This document shows, one piece after another, positions 28,952 to 39,422 of a DNA stretch of 64,000 nt. The notes beneath the pieces are model-generated. The model did no database searches and was not told where the DNA came from. It was given only the letters and a program-made list of their open reading frames with translations. Position numbers and translations under genes: made by a program. The DNA is from Pseudomonas helleri (GTDB lineage Bacteria; Pseudomonadota; Gammaproteobacteria; Pseudomonadales; Pseudomonadaceae): positions 1 through 64,000 of the forward strand of contig NZ_WIWC01000015.1 of the NCBI RefSeq assembly GCF_009600315.1, given 5' to 3'. Each line of letters opens with the position of its first letter. Within the stretch, counting starts at the first letter, position 1.

Positions 28952-30254
28952 CGGTGTTGCTCCGTTGGCGAGCTTCAAGCCAGGCGCCCGCCGCTTCAAT
29001 AGTAAGGTTGCGCTCACGCAGAACGCCGAAACCGGACTGCTCTGGGGTGCATAAATAAAGGTCGTAGTGACCGGGCGCTACGGCCAGCAAGGTGACCGGC
29101 GCCACATGGGCCGCAGCGCAAGAACGCGAGCAGCCGGTCAGATGTACGCAGAGAGGTTGCGACAACAGGGCCGCGAGCTGACGTGCATCCTGCTTGGTGT
29201 CCGCCATACCCTTGGCACAAGCGCTGGAGCCCGTGCAGGCGATCATGTGTGCCAACGGGTTGTGCGCCTCACAGAGCAAACCCAGGGTCTGCAAGTGGCG
29301 CGTAACCGCAGGCGCATTCGCAGCACGTATATTGGGCAACAACACACTTTGCCACGGAGTAAACCGTAGGGTGCCATCGCCGTAATCGTGGGCGATTTGC
29401 GCAAGCCCTCTTAGCATGGCTGCGCTCAACCGCCCCAAAGGTGCGATTGCACCGACAGAGGCCATGCCCGCCTCACGTTGTGGATAAGTCCCCATAGGCA
29501 GAGCCTGTGAGCGGGCATCGCGACGCCATCGTGGGACGGGCGTAATGGACACGCTCAGACGCAGCGCCAGCTGTTCGACAAACGCCTCAACCGGCATGGT
29601 TTGGAGGAGATGGCGCATGCGAATGTGATCGGGCCGCGCCAGGTCAAGAAATAGCAGCAAGACCGCCAGGACCAACTCATGCCCCTGCTCAATGGGCACT
29701 GCCCCTAATGCCGGGCCTTGCGCTGGCGACCCGGCGAGGCCGAAGACCCAATGCATCTTTCCATCGTGTTGCATGGCACTGAGCCACAGGTCGTGATGAT
29801 GCTCCAGCATCGCCAACGCTTCTGCGCCATCCAGTTGCAGCGCGAACTTTGCCGACAACTCGCTCAAGCGCGCAGTGCCTTCAAGGCTGGCAAGCAACTG
29901 ACGAGCCAGTGGCCACGTGTCGATCAAGTGGTCACGATCAATGCCGGCAGAGGGACTGAGCATCAGATTGCGCACATCGTCACTGGCCGCGTTAGCCGGG
30001 CCAAGCCCGGCAGCCAGCAAGGGCGCGACCATTGCCGCATGGTCAGCAGCAGCGCCGCGAATGCCGCGAATCTGCAAATTGCTTCTATTGGTCGCCTCGA
30101 TCACACCGCTGCCATAACGCAATGCAGCATCCGCCACGGCGTGCGCCTGTGCGGCTGTTACTGAGCCACCTGCCAATTTGACCCGGCATATCCCACCGTC
30201 CATTGCCTGCACGATGCGCAATAACCCCGGGCAAGCCGAGGGGCGCACGGGCAT
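28944..30254 (-). CDS. cobG: precorrin-3B synthase
   Basis: The 436-residue protein resembles sulfite/nitrite reductases and carries the cysteines for a [4Fe-4S] cluster: ACTGSSACAKG and TGCSRSCA near the C-terminus. CobG uses oxygen to hydroxylate precorrin-3A and form the lactone of precorrin-3B, the mark of the aerobic B12 route. The N-terminus RPSACPGLLRIVQAMDGG matches the family, so I use the ATG at 30254; a TTG at 30296 is possible. No clear Shine-Dalgarno sequence is visible. Upstream lies a long inverted repeat and then the end of the toxin-like gene on the same strand. Confidence 0.92.
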   Translation of the reverse strand: MPVRPSACPGLLRIVQAMDGGICRVKLAGGSVTAAQAHAVADAALRYGSGVIEATNRSNLQIRGIRGAAADHAAMVAPLLAAGLGPANAASDDVRNLMLSPSAGIDRDHLIDTWPLARQLLASLEGTARLSELSAKFALQLDGAEALAMLEHHHDLWLSAMQHDGKMHWVFGLAGSPAQGPALGAVPIEQGHELVLAVLLLFLDLARPDHIRMRHLLQTMPVEAFVEQLALRLSVSITPVPRWRRDARSQALPMGTYPQREAGMASVGAIAPLGRLSAAMLRGLAQIAHDYGDGTLRFTPWQSVLLPNIRAANAPAVTRHLQTLGLLCEAHNPLAHMIACTGSSACAKGMADTKQDARQLAALLSQPLCVHLTGCSRSCAAAHVAPVTLLAVAPGHYDLYLCTPEQSGFGVLRERNLTIEAAGAWLEARQRSNTDD

Positions 30255-30292
30255 CGTGACAGGCGGTTCAGAGGGTAAGGTCAAAAGTCGAT

Positions 30293-30341
30293 CCAAAGCA
30301 GGCAGTGAGCAATTGCAGGTGGCGCATTATGCCTGCTTTGG
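30293..30341 (-). repeat. 12-bp perfect inverted repeat in the cobG leader
   Basis: CCAAAGCAGGCA (30293-30304) and TGCCTGCTTTGG (30330-30341) are exact inverted copies with a 25-bp centre. On the minus strand a -10-like CATAAT overlaps the upstream arm. It could be an operator for the cobGHIJ promoter or an RNA stem. No T-run follows, so a terminator is less likely. Confidence 0.7.
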
Positions 30342-30380
30342 GCGACTGCATGAAAAGCTTGCCAGACGGAATGACACAGT

Positions 30381-33300
30381 CTAAGGGGCCATCTGAGGCA
30401 ATACCGGCTGGATACGCCCCAACAGCATCATCAGCATGACCAGGGTATCGGCATTGGCCAGCATCAGTTCAACGCGTTTGCCCGGGTTATCGGTAAAAAC
30501 TGTTCGAGCCTCTTCAAGTGTGTTCACTCCAGCAATTGTTTTAACTTTGGCCTTTGCAGGACCGCTGGGAAGATCAGTCCAGAGCAGCGTATCGGGGTCT
30601 AGTTGCTGAAACAGATTTGCTCTTGGCACACGGGGCGAATGGCAGCGCTGAACGGTTTCTATCAAGAATTTGAGGTAACGGCCAAAAGGTAGCCTGGTAT
30701 CCATTAAATCGAGATACGGGAAACCAGGGTTCAAGTAATGAACATCTTCGGTATTCAATACCTGATGAGTCATTTCGTGCAGTAAAAAGCTGGCACGAAG
30801 CTGCCGATTGACTGGAAAAGGAGGGTTTGTTTGATGCATGTAAGGATGACTGACCGCGTAGTCACGTTCAAACAGGGTCTTGAAAAAAATATCGGTTAAA
30901 TAAATGCGCTTTGACGTATCCCAGCGATTGATAAAAGCCGCTGCCTGCGAGCTGAATCGAGAGCGGCATAACACGTATTTACTTGAGGTCACGGGTGACA
31001 AATCAGGGTGCAGAAAGCGCGCAAGCATCGCATCCATCTGCTCTGTCAGGGTACTGCGCATGGCGGCGTCAAACTGAACAACATTGAAGAACGTGTTCAA
31101 CAGCTGCCGGGTTTGCTGATTCTTCGCGCCTGGCTCATCGAGTGCGTGCAGTGCCTGGGTCGCTCGTTCCAGGTAGCCGATCGCCCATGCGTGAGCTTCA
31201 CGAATCATCAGCGCCCTTTCAGGAAAACGTCGCTCAATACTGTCCATTCCAATGGCTTTGATTTCATAGGTCAGGCTATTGGACACCAACGTTCCGTAGC
31301 TCCCGATGGCAGAGTGAACAGGACCGCCACCCAGAAGGGGTTCGTTAATATCCACTTGCCACTGCTGATGGTCGTCAAGTGTGATCAACGGGCCGTCACG
31401 GTGTTCATCAAGAAAAATCCGCCAGCGATTGCGCCACGCTTGAATCCGAAATACCTGCGCACCCAACTGCACATACTTCAATTGCGTACGGCTATCGCTG
31501 TAAATCCGGGTTTCAGGATCTTGGACAAGATCTACCAACGAGACATCATTGGCCTGAAACGGCGCCAAGGCTTCTTGATGCTCTTGAAGCTGAAGATCGG
31601 ACAGCGGGTGTGTGACAGAAGAAGGCGCACTTGCGAAACCATTTTCACTCAGCGCAAACCGGCTCTGAAGATTGGTGGCCAGCATCAAGAGGGCCATTGA
31701 GAACTGCCATACCGACTCTACCCAATGGCCCTTTTTCGCAGAAGCCTGCCCCTCACTTGCCAGTGCCAGACTCTGCCATACCACGAACGGTATGCTCAGC
31801 TTGCCGGGCACAAACATGATGGCTGTGTTAGCCAACAACGAAAGTAAATACTTGAACGACTCCCAGTCAGACTCTGCTGTTGTTTTCGACTGTGATGCTG
31901 CCATCTCCAGCAACAGTTGATAGTTGTCCTTGTACAGCGCAAGAAACAGGTTGCCCCGTATGGGGCGGCAGGCCAATGCCACCGGCACAGGGATTTGGGG
32001 CAGGTCCAGCAGCGTGGAGTTTACGTAATGCGGCAAATGCGGTTCGACAAAGCCACCGTTCGCGTAAGTTTTTCGTTCGAACTCGGGCAGTCGTTGTAGA
32101 ACCAGCGCTTGCAAGGCTTCATTGTTCTGCAGGTCTGCCAACAACTGAGCTTCGCTCGGGTACTCCTTCAACGTGAAACGTTCGTTGTACATGACCCACA
32201 GCAGATGCGGCCCCACTTCACGCTCCTCGGGTCCGATGACATAAATGCCCGTGGCCAGATCGGGATCACGGCCGGAGTCAGCTATCAATTCCAACGGCCG
32301 GATAATGATTGATACTCCGTTGACCGGATCGCGGGCCAAACCATCCGGGCGATTGAGGAGGTGTTTGAGATACCCAAAGACCGTCGCCGTCAGTGAGCCT
32401 TCAAGCTTTTCTCTGAGCCCTTGCTCCAGCAGTTGCAGAGTCAACTGCTCGGTAAACTGTCGCTGACGAGCCTCGACTCCTTCATTGCCGGGTGCCAGAT
32501 GCGTCGTCAGAAGCAACCTGTAGTTGCGGCCAATATCGAGTTTTCTGACCAGCGCCCGGATATAACGGACGTCCAGTGCGACCGGTAACGCCGTGTTAGT
32601 CGTTGGACGTAAAAATATCGACCCACCCTCAATGCGGTAAAAACTGTTCAACGCAAATTGAGTGAGTGTCTGAACCTTACGAGACGTGGCTGCGGGCAAA
32701 AATGACGGTGTATTACCTAACGCCACAGGCGCTGCCACATAGGTATCGATCACCACTTCAATCGCATCGGGTTGCAGTTCATACGCCGGAAAGTCGCTCG
32801 CCAGACGAGCCCGCAATTGGGCCCGAGCATAGTCGGTAATATCCGAAATACCGTGCAGATAGGAACCGTTGTCCTGCACTGCCATTTGATAGCGTTGCAG
32901 CAGATTGGCATAAGTGAGCTGGTCTGCTCGGGAGGCGCTTTTTAGCCAGACGGGCAACGCTGCCTCAAACTGCTGGGTGTCCGATGCTTCGCGCTGGCGA
33001 GCGAAGTTTATTCCCGCATGCCGCTCCACCAACAAAGTACGGACGCTGTTCTCAAAGCCTGCCGCAGACAGGTTGATGGCACGCGCTTGCGCGCAAATGT
33101 AGTCAACGTCAAGCAGCACTGTGTTGATTGCCGCGGTCTGGCACTGGTAGACAAAGTCCTGCTCGAACCGATCAAAATAAAACCATTGGTTTTGCCCTGC
33201 CTGCGCCCAATCATGACGGGCATCCAGATAGGCGGACACCAGTAATTGATCCTCGCAACTGACATTGACCAGGAAATCCCAGCGCAAGGTTTTGCTCATG

Positions 33301-35636
33301 AGTCTCGCTTCAAGCTGCGCTGTGCAGTCGTCCAGTGACTCGAAGCGTTCAAAGCCCGATACGGGTGTCCAGAGAATCGCTCGTCCGGCATTAGCCGACT
33401 CAAGCCCACCGCGCTGCGTAATCAACAGACAATGATTGACGCACACGGCACTCAAAGACGGACCCAGTGACAGGAACACCCCATAAACGTCTGGAATAAA
33501 GTGATTGATAGCTGGGCGCCGCTGGCTGTGCGGGTATGTCAGCACCGTGGTGATAACGGCTTTGTCGCTAACATCGAGGTGATTACCGCGAAAAGTCAGA
33601 CGCATGTCTGCACGCAGCATGACTTGTCTGAGCGTCGTCAGGTGATTAGCCAGCGACTCATTGGTCCGTATCGACACATCGCCATAAAAAAATAGCGACA
33701 CCTGCTGTTTGAACCCCGAAAAGAAATCCACTGCCAGTTGATCAAGGAGCGTCAGCAGCTTTGTTCCACCCAGTGTTTTCAGCGGTTTTATCTCATCGCT
33801 TAGCGCAGATTCGAAACCCGTTTCAATCAACGCCGGGTTATCTACTAGAGGTTTAGAAGTCGTCACGCGCTCCAGCAACGCATCGACCAGAGTCAATGTG
33901 CGGTTGGGCTCACGGACGATGGAGTGCTGATCCGTGTCGAAGATCTGTACCCGCATCTGTGCCACATTAATGAAGCGCCGCCCCTCTCGATTCAAAGCAA
34001 TCGATAATTGATTGTGGGCATAGCTGTGCGCAGTGGGCCACCGCATCAGCAGGGCGTTGCGTTGCGCTTCAACGCTGAGCAACTTCAGGCTCAACAATTC
34101 GCTCAAGCCATTGGTATAGGGGCTCAGGGGCAAACCATTGCTGCCGGGCACAAAGCGGCTGTTCCATCGCCCTCGACTGTTGAGTAACAGCAAACCATGG
34201 TCGATCAGCTCACGCACATCTAGCGCATGATCGAGTGCTGCCAGCACGTCACGGCGCGCCAAGTATTGGTTATACATATAACTAAAGTCACGGGCCTGTT
34301 TGAGGCGTATGTCCAGTACACACTGAACAAAAATATCACCTTGCACATTCTCAATACTGAGCCGTGGTTCAGACATGCCGGCTAACAAGGCACGCTGATC
34401 CAGAGCGGCATGGCGCGCGATGACCTCAAATGTGGCGGGATTTCTTAACGGGGCCAGTACATAGTCTTTTAGACGCGCACGGGACATTATTTTTTTCAGC
34501 CCGATCGGAGCGCCAAACAAAAACCCCTCACGATCCTGCCCCGGAAAATAAATGTACAACAATGCGCACAGAAGCACCTCGCCCGCGTCCGGCTGAAACA
34601 CCTGCAATCGTACGGCCTGCACTTGACTGGAGGTGCTCGTTGCAGAAACCAGCCGCTGTAAATCGCTGAACTGTTCTGCGCCTAGCTCACCCTCTAAACG
34701 GGCTTGCACCATGGCCTGAAAAAAGATGCCCCTTAATCGCGCTACACAATAGTCGTGCGGGCTAAGGCCCGGCGGTTGGGCATCGCGCCAATAATCCGCC
34801 AAAGCCTCGTTCATCTGCGCGGGAAACTGCCCTGTTACGGTACTCAACACCCGGGTGAAGCGGTATCGAAGCGCCTCGTTATCGTCTGTTTCCTGCCGAA
34901 TGAAAGGGCCATAAAACGTGTGTTGATAGTCGGGGGGCAGCTGACCTTTAACGATAAATTCGAGCGCAAGGCTACTCAAGCTGGTGACACTCTCAATCAT
35001 TTCATGTGAGTTTGCCGCTGGCTTATAACTGCGGACCCGAACGTTGTGCGCATCCAGTGCTTGCCCCTGGAATGCCTGTGCAAGGTGAATCTTCAATTGA
35101 GCATCAATGCAAGAGCGCAACGTTGGCACTGCCAAAATACTGGCCAGAGTTTCTTCCTGGCTTTGCAACAGAAAATCATGGATGAGCCGACTGCTTTCAA
35201 TCACGGGCGAGGATGAATAGCGTTGGGTCATCAAACGAAGCTCGCCGGCTACAGCCATTGCCGGACGAGCATTCGGCGAAACAAAATGCAGCCACTGCAC
35301 ACGACTGAATGGGTCATCCAGTTGTTGTTCAAGGAAATACCGCAAAGCCTCTTCGTCATCAAAACGCTCAAAGCGCCCCCAGGCAGTAAATAAGAAAACC
35401 TGAGGCCCTGATGGTTTACGCAGGATAAAAGCACCGATCAAGTGTATCGGGCGAAACCCGTGCCGCGTTACACGCAGGCTGTAAGCCGATTGCCCCGGAT
35501 CATCGACAATCGCTGTTTTTAACCAGACTGTTTCTTGAACAGTGATGGCACCTGATAACTCAGCAGCCGACAAACGGCTCAGGTAAGTGTTATGCAGTGA
35601 ATGCGCTGCATAAAAGGGCTGTGCAATAGCGTTCAT
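30381..35636 (-). CDS. large dermonecrotic-toxin-like protein with HEMTH zinc motif
   Basis: The 1,751-residue protein resembles the large pseudomonad toxins annotated as dermonecrotic toxin domain/DUF6543 proteins. A hydrophobic segment at about 1263-1320 (LLANTAIMFVPGKLSIPFVV) has the FVPG and EG...KG pattern seen in the translocation region of that family. Next comes the usual RIQAWRNRWRIF...GPLITLD...EPLLGGG block (about 1394-1439). The C-terminal domain has HEMTH at 1620-1624 (30765-30779) followed by NTEDVHYLNPG, a zincin metalloprotease signature. No Sec signal is seen. The ATG at 35636 has AGGA seven bases upstream. It lies between the divergent cobG and cobL, which adjoin in P. aeruginosa as I recall. 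Target and activity are unknown. Confidence 0.78.
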   Translation of the reverse strand: MNAIAQPFYAAHSLHNTYLSRLSAAELSGAITVQETVWLKTAIVDDPGQSAYSLRVTRHGFRPIHLIGAFILRKPSGPQVFLFTAWGRFERFDDEEALRYFLEQQLDDPFSRVQWLHFVSPNARPAMAVAGELRLMTQRYSSSPVIESSRLIHDFLLQSQEETLASILAVPTLRSCIDAQLKIHLAQAFQGQALDAHNVRVRSYKPAANSHEMIESVTSLSSLALEFIVKGQLPPDYQHTFYGPFIRQETDDNEALRYRFTRVLSTVTGQFPAQMNEALADYWRDAQPPGLSPHDYCVARLRGIFFQAMVQARLEGELGAEQFSDLQRLVSATSTSSQVQAVRLQVFQPDAGEVLLCALLYIYFPGQDREGFLFGAPIGLKKIMSRARLKDYVLAPLRNPATFEVIARHAALDQRALLAGMSEPRLSIENVQGDIFVQCVLDIRLKQARDFSYMYNQYLARRDVLAALDHALDVRELIDHGLLLLNSRGRWNSRFVPGSNGLPLSPYTNGLSELLSLKLLSVEAQRNALLMRWPTAHSYAHNQLSIALNREGRRFINVAQMRVQIFDTDQHSIVREPNRTLTLVDALLERVTTSKPLVDNPALIETGFESALSDEIKPLKTLGGTKLLTLLDQLAVDFFSGFKQQVSLFFYGDVSIRTNESLANHLTTLRQVMLRADMRLTFRGNHLDVSDKAVITTVLTYPHSQRRPAINHFIPDVYGVFLSLGPSLSAVCVNHCLLITQRGGLESANAGRAILWTPVSGFERFESLDDCTAQLEARLMSKTLRWDFLVNVSCEDQLLVSAYLDARHDWAQAGQNQWFYFDRFEQDFVYQCQTAAINTVLLDVDYICAQARAINLSAAGFENSVRTLLVERHAGINFARQREASDTQQFEAALPVWLKSASRADQLTYANLLQRYQMAVQDNGSYLHGISDITDYARAQLRARLASDFPAYELQPDAIEVVIDTYVAAPVALGNTPSFLPAATSRKVQTLTQFALNSFYRIEGGSIFLRPTTNTALPVALDVRYIRALVRKLDIGRNYRLLLTTHLAPGNEGVEARQRQFTEQLTLQLLEQGLREKLEGSLTATVFGYLKHLLNRPDGLARDPVNGVSIIIRPLELIADSGRDPDLATGIYVIGPEEREVGPHLLWVMYNERFTLKEYPSEAQLLADLQNNEALQALVLQRLPEFERKTYANGGFVEPHLPHYVNSTLLDLPQIPVPVALACRPIRGNLFLALYKDNYQLLLEMAASQSKTTAESDWESFKYLLSLLANTAIMFVPGKLSIPFVVWQSLALASEGQASAKKGHWVESVWQFSMALLMLATNLQSRFALSENGFASAPSSVTHPLSDLQLQEHQEALAPFQANDVSLVDLVQDPETRIYSDSRTQLKYVQLGAQVFRIQAWRNRWRIFLDEHRDGPLITLDDHQQWQVDINEPLLGGGPVHSAIGSYGTLVSNSLTYEIKAIGMDSIERRFPERALMIREAHAWAIGYLERATQALHALDEPGAKNQQTRQLLNTFFNVVQFDAAMRSTLTEQMDAMLARFLHPDLSPVTSSKYVLCRSRFSSQAAAFINRWDTSKRIYLTDIFFKTLFERDYAVSHPYMHQTNPPFPVNRQLRASFLLHEMTHQVLNTEDVHYLNPGFPYLDLMDTRLPFGRYLKFLIETVQRCHSPRVPRANLFQQLDPDTLLWTDLPSGPAKAKVKTIAGVNTLEEARTVFTDNPGKRVELMLANADTLVMLMMLLGRIQPVLPQMAP

Positions 35637-35829
35637 AACTTGTTCCTGACATGAGACAAGAACCCACGTCGGGTCCCGGCAAATGAACATGAAACTACTG
35701 CACCGTCTGCCGCTTAAGGCGCTACATACTTATGACTGACCTGCGCAGGTAATCGCAGCGCGCTATCATGCGCACTGTTTTTGCCTGTAAGCGCGGGCGA
35801 ATGATTTTACGTCCAGCACGAGGAATGGC

Positions 35830-37041
35830 ATGTCGCCCTGGCTAACAGTTATAGGTATCGGTGAAGACGGTTTCAGCGGTCTGGGTAAAAACGCGCGCCG
35901 CGCCTTACTGAGTGCAACGCAAGTAGTGGGCAGTCAGCGCCAGCTGGACCTGCTGCCTGCGTGCATTCGGGCCGAGCGTCGGACATGGCCAAGCCCGTTT
36001 TCGCTCGCGCCTGTGCTGGCGTTGCGCGGCGAGCCGGTGTGCGTGCTGGCCAGTGGCGACCCGATGCTGTACGGCGTCGGCGCCAGCCTGGCGCGGGTCG
36101 TGGCACCCAGCGAAATGCACGTACTGCCTTCGCCGTCATCCTTCTCGTTGGCCGCTGCACGACTGGGCTGGGCCTTGCAAGACGTGACCACCTTGTCCGT
36201 TGTCGCCCGCCCGGTTGCGGCGCTCAATGCACACTTGCACAACGGCGCTCGCTTGCTGGTGCTGAGCAACGACGCCAGCAGCCCGGCAACCATCGCTGCG
36301 TTATTGCGTGATCGCGGCTTTGGCCCCAGCCGTATGACCGTGCTGGAACACTTGGGTGGCCCGGCCGAGCGCCGCGTCGAAACCCGCGCAACGGAATGGC
36401 ACGAGCTGCCCGTGGCCGATCTCAATCTAGTGGCCATAGACTGCCAAGCCGATGCCAGTGCCCAGCCCTTATCGCGCATCGGCGGCCTGCCAGACAGTGC
36501 GTTCAGACATGACGGCCAGTTGACCAAACGTGATGTGCGCGCCATCACCCTCGCCCGTCTCGCGCCCTTGCCCGGCCAACTGTTGTGGGATGTGGGCGCG
36601 GGCAGCGGCTCGATTGGCATTGAATGGATGCGCGCCTACCCCAACTGCCGCACGCTGGCGATTGAAGCCGACGCCGGGCGTCAGCAATTGATCGAACACA
36701 ACCGCGATGCCTTGGGCGTTCCCGGTCTGCAATTAATTCGAGGCAAAGCCCCTCAAGCGTTGCAAGGGCTGGAACGTCCGGATGCCATCTTTATCGGCGG
36801 CGGAGTCACCTGCGAAGGCGTGCTCGACACCTGTTGGCAACAGCTCAAGCCCGGCGGTCGACTGGTGGCCAATGCTGTGACCCTGCAAAGTGAAATGCTG
36901 TTGATGAGCTGGCGCCAACGCCATGGCGGCGAGCTGACACGGGTGCATATCGCTCAGGCGCAGCCACTGGGCGAGTTCGACACCTGGCGCCAGGCGTTGC
37001 CCATTACCCTTTTAGACGTGACCAAGCCCCTTGATGCGTGA
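35830..37041 (+). CDS. cobL: precorrin-6Y C5,15-methyltransferase (decarboxylating)
   Basis: The 403-residue fusion has an N-terminal CbiE-like tetrapyrrole methylase ([30 protein letters not shown], to about 205). Its C-terminal CbiT-like Rossmann methyltransferase contains [16 protein letters not shown]. Together they methylate C5 and C15 and decarboxylate the acetate side chain. It is first in the plus-strand unit cobL-cbiD-cobK. Its stop overlaps cbiD by eight bases. GAGGAATGGC precedes the ATG. A TATCAT -10-like box lies in the gap upstream. Confidence 0.95.
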   Translation: MSPWLTVIGIGEDGFSGLGKNARRALLSATQVVGSQRQLDLLPACIRAERRTWPSPFSLAPVLALRGEPVCVLASGDPMLYGVGASLARVVAPSEMHVLPSPSSFSLAAARLGWALQDVTTLSVVARPVAALNAHLHNGARLLVLSNDASSPATIAALLRDRGFGPSRMTVLEHLGGPAERRVETRATEWHELPVADLNLVAIDCQADASAQPLSRIGGLPDSAFRHDGQLTKRDVRAITLARLAPLPGQLLWDVGAGSGSIGIEWMRAYPNCRTLAIEADAGRQQLIEHNRDALGVPGLQLIRGKAPQALQGLERPDAIFIGGGVTCEGVLDTCWQQLKPGGRLVANAVTLQSEMLLMSWRQRHGGELTRVHIAQAQPLGEFDTWRQALPITLLDVTKPLDA

Positions 37042-38131
37042 AGAAACCGCTGAACAACCCGCACCCCTTCGCAGCGGCCTGACCACCGGCAGCTGCGCCA
37101 CGGCCACCAGCCTGGCGGCGGCGCGCCTGCTACTCAGTGGGGTGTGCCATGACGCGGTTGAAATCACGCTGCCCAAAGGCAAAAAGGTGCAGATGCGCCT
37201 GGAGTTCTGCCGCCTGCACGCAACCGGTGCAGAGGCTGGGACAATCAAGGACGCTGGCGACGACCCGGATGTGACCCACGGCGCGCTGCTCTTTTCCCGC
37301 GTGCGTTTGCGCCCGGAGCCCGGCGTCGGTTTTGTTGCCGGCCAAGGCGTCGGCACCGTCACCCGGCCGGGGCTGGTGCTGGCCGTGGGCGAACCGGCGA
37401 TCAACCCGGTGCCGCGCAAGATGATCACTGAACACTTGCTGCAACTGGCCACGGAACACGGCTATAACGGCGGATTCGAGGTCACGGTCAATGTGCAGGA
37501 TGGCGAAGCGTTGGCACTGAAAACCATGAACCCGCGATTGGGGATACTCGGCGGGTTGTCGATATTGGGCACCAGCGGCATCGTCCGGCCTTTTTCCTGC
37601 GCGGCGTATATCGCCTCGATCCATCAGGGCATCGATGTGGCCAAGACCAACGGCTACCTGCATATCGCCGCCTGCACCGGCAATGCCAGCGAAGACACCA
37701 TGCGCCGGGTCTACAACCTTCCGGAAATTGCCCTGATCGAAATGGGCGACTTTGTGGGTGCGGTGCTCAAGCACCTGCGCAAAGTGCCTGTGGATAAGTT
37801 GAGCATTTGCGGCGGTTTCGGAAAGATCAGCAAACTGGCTGCTGGCCATATGGATTTGCACAGTCGGCATTCCAGCATCGATTTGCCACAACTGGCCGAG
37901 TGGGCGGCGGCCATTGGCGCAAGCTCCGAGCTGCAAGACGCCATCCGCCAAGCCAACACCAGCCAGCAGGCCTTGGCGATGGCCAGCGCGCAAGGCATTG
38001 CACTGGGCGATGCGGTGTGTCAACACGCGCTGGATTTCGCCCGCAGCGTGGTGCCCGCATCGGTGCAGGTTGAAGTCTTTGCCATCGACCGCCAAGGCGG
38101 GATTGTCGGCCACGCCGGAGCGTTTGCATGA
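37034..38131 (+). CDS. cbiD: cobalt-precorrin-5B C1-methyltransferase CbiD
   Basis: The 365-residue protein has the CbiD signature [19 protein letters not shown] at the N-terminus and [18 protein letters not shown] in the C-terminal half. CbiD methylates C1 and normally belongs to the anaerobic B12 pathway. Here it sits among aerobic-route genes, as in other pseudomonads that lack cobF. The ATG at 37034 is chosen over a TTG one codon earlier. It overlaps cobK by four bases (ATGA). Confidence 0.94.
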   Translation: MREETAEQPAPLRSGLTTGSCATATSLAAARLLLSGVCHDAVEITLPKGKKVQMRLEFCRLHATGAEAGTIKDAGDDPDVTHGALLFSRVRLRPEPGVGFVAGQGVGTVTRPGLVLAVGEPAINPVPRKMITEHLLQLATEHGYNGGFEVTVNVQDGEALALKTMNPRLGILGGLSILGTSGIVRPFSCAAYIASIHQGIDVAKTNGYLHIAACTGNASEDTMRRVYNLPEIALIEMGDFVGAVLKHLRKVPVDKLSICGGFGKISKLAAGHMDLHSRHSSIDLPQLAEWAAAIGASSELQDAIRQANTSQQALAMASAQGIALGDAVCQHALDFARSVVPASVQVEVFAIDRQGGIVGHAGAFA

Positions 38132-38847
38132 AACGTATTTTATTGCTCGGCGGCGTGACCGAAGCCTTGGCCATTGCTCGAACGCTTGGCCCGCAGCATG
38201 TCTACAGCCTGGCGGGAGTCGGTCGCGTGCCGACCGATCTGCGCTGTAAAGTGCGTGTGGGCGGGTACGGGGGCGCCGAAGGGCTGGCACAGTACATCCG
38301 CGAACACGGCATCGACCTGTTGGTGGATGCGACCCACCCGTACGCGGCACAAATCAGCCGCAACGCCGCCCTCGCGGCGCAACTCAGCGGCGTTGCATGC
38401 TGGGCGCTACGCCGTCCGGCGTGGCAACCGCAAGCCACTGATGACTGGCGTGAAGTCGCCGACTGGGCGGCGCTGGTCAACGCGCTCAAGCCATTCAATC
38501 GTCCCCTGTTTACCTTGGGACGCGAGCCGCTGGAACACCTGCACGAAATTCCCGAAAGCCAGTTCTGGACCTTGCGCGCGCTGGACGTCTACCCCGGCAA
38601 TGCCCGCTGTGAGGTAATCGGCGCACGCGGCCCGTTTGTGCTCGACGACGAACGTCGCCTCTTCGAAGAACGCAACATTGATGTATTGATCAGCAAAAAC
38701 AGCGGCAGCAGCGCCACCGAGCCGAAACTGGAAGTGGCCCGCGAGCGGGGCATTGCGGTACTGGTGCTTAAACGACCTGAGCTGCCCAAGGTTGACCGGG
38801 AGTTTTATACGCCACACGCGTTGATCAACGAACTGAACAACCGATAG
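38128..38847 (+). CDS. cobK: precorrin-6A reductase
   Basis: The 239-residue NADPH-dependent enzyme reduces the C18-C19 double bond of precorrin-6A. Visible are the dinucleotide-binding start [37 protein letters not shown] and [20 protein letters not shown], all typical of CobK/CbiJ. It ends the cobL-cbiD-cobK unit; a hairpin overlaps its stop codon. Confidence 0.94.
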   Translation: MKRILLLGGVTEALAIARTLGPQHVYSLAGVGRVPTDLRCKVRVGGYGGAEGLAQYIREHGIDLLVDATHPYAAQISRNAALAAQLSGVACWALRRPAWQPQATDDWREVADWAALVNALKPFNRPLFTLGREPLEHLHEIPESQFWTLRALDVYPGNARCEVIGARGPFVLDDERRLFEERNIDVLISKNSGSSATEPKLEVARERGIAVLVLKRPELPKVDREFYTPHALINELNNR

Positions 38848-38871
38848 GGGGGGTTCACAAGAACCCATCGG
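38841..38871 (+). terminator. hairpin overlapping the cobK stop
   Basis: CCGAT...GGGTTC pairs with GAACCC-ATCGG around a short loop. It includes the cobK TAG. There is no T-run, so it may slow or protect the transcript end rather than terminate efficiently. Confidence 0.5.
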
Positions 38872-38971
38872 CTATACTTGCGCGACATTTCGCCACACAC
38901 ATGGGCTTTTTACTTACACCGGTCATTCAGGCTAAATAGCCGCCTTGATCGCTCCACTCACGGAATTCGTC

Positions 38972-39373
38972 ATGCCTGGACAACGGTTTGCATTTGCCTG
39001 GATCGCCTGCTTTGCAGTGCTGTTCAACATGCTCGCCATGTCGATGATGAACGGCTCGACGGCGCAAACCCGTGAAGGCCCGGTCGAACAATTTATGATG
39101 AGCAGCTTCTGCACATCAATGGGCACCAAAATGGTCGCTGTATCGCTGGGCACGTTCGAAGCCGGCGACACGCACAAAGACCCTCACTCAACCATGCAGC
39201 ACTGTTGGTGCTGTTCAGGTTCAGCGCCTGTAGTGGCTTTGCCGGCGCATGTTCCCAAGCTGTATTTTGCAGCCATGGAACATGGCCATAGCCAGATCCC
39301 CGACCACCTCAAACGCCCAACCCCGCGCCAGCAATGGCCGAGCCTCAATCCCCGCGCCTCGCCTCTGGTCTGA
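38972..39373 (+). CDS. DUF2946-type protein, copper module
   Basis: The 133-residue protein begins with a hydrophobic segment (FAWIACFAVLFNMLAMSMMN) that may be a signal or anchor. It then carries a Cys/His/Met-rich part (MSSFCTSMGTK, MQHCWCCSGS). This fits the DUF2946 family found beside copper-handling genes in Pseudomonas. The ATG at 38972 is preferred to the upstream TTG. It precedes the PCuAC chaperone gene by 49 bp, so it probably helps handle periplasmic copper; this is inferred from context. Confidence 0.75.
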   Translation: MPGQRFAFAWIACFAVLFNMLAMSMMNGSTAQTREGPVEQFMMSSFCTSMGTKMVAVSLGTFEAGDTHKDPHSTMQHCWCCSGSAPVVALPAHVPKLYFAAMEHGHSQIPDHLKRPTPRQQWPSLNPRASPLV

Positions 39374-39422
39374 TTCCTCCTCGCAACCATTTTTGCGTTT
39401 TGAATCGTTCTGGAGAATGACC

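Noticed and set aside
30255..30380. Cobalamin riboswitch before cobG
   Set aside because: The gap to the upstream gene is too short for the roughly 200-nt aptamer and no B12-box sequence could be found.
35637..35829. Cobalamin riboswitch before cobL
   Set aside because: No B12-box or matching stems were seen; only a possible -10 box.
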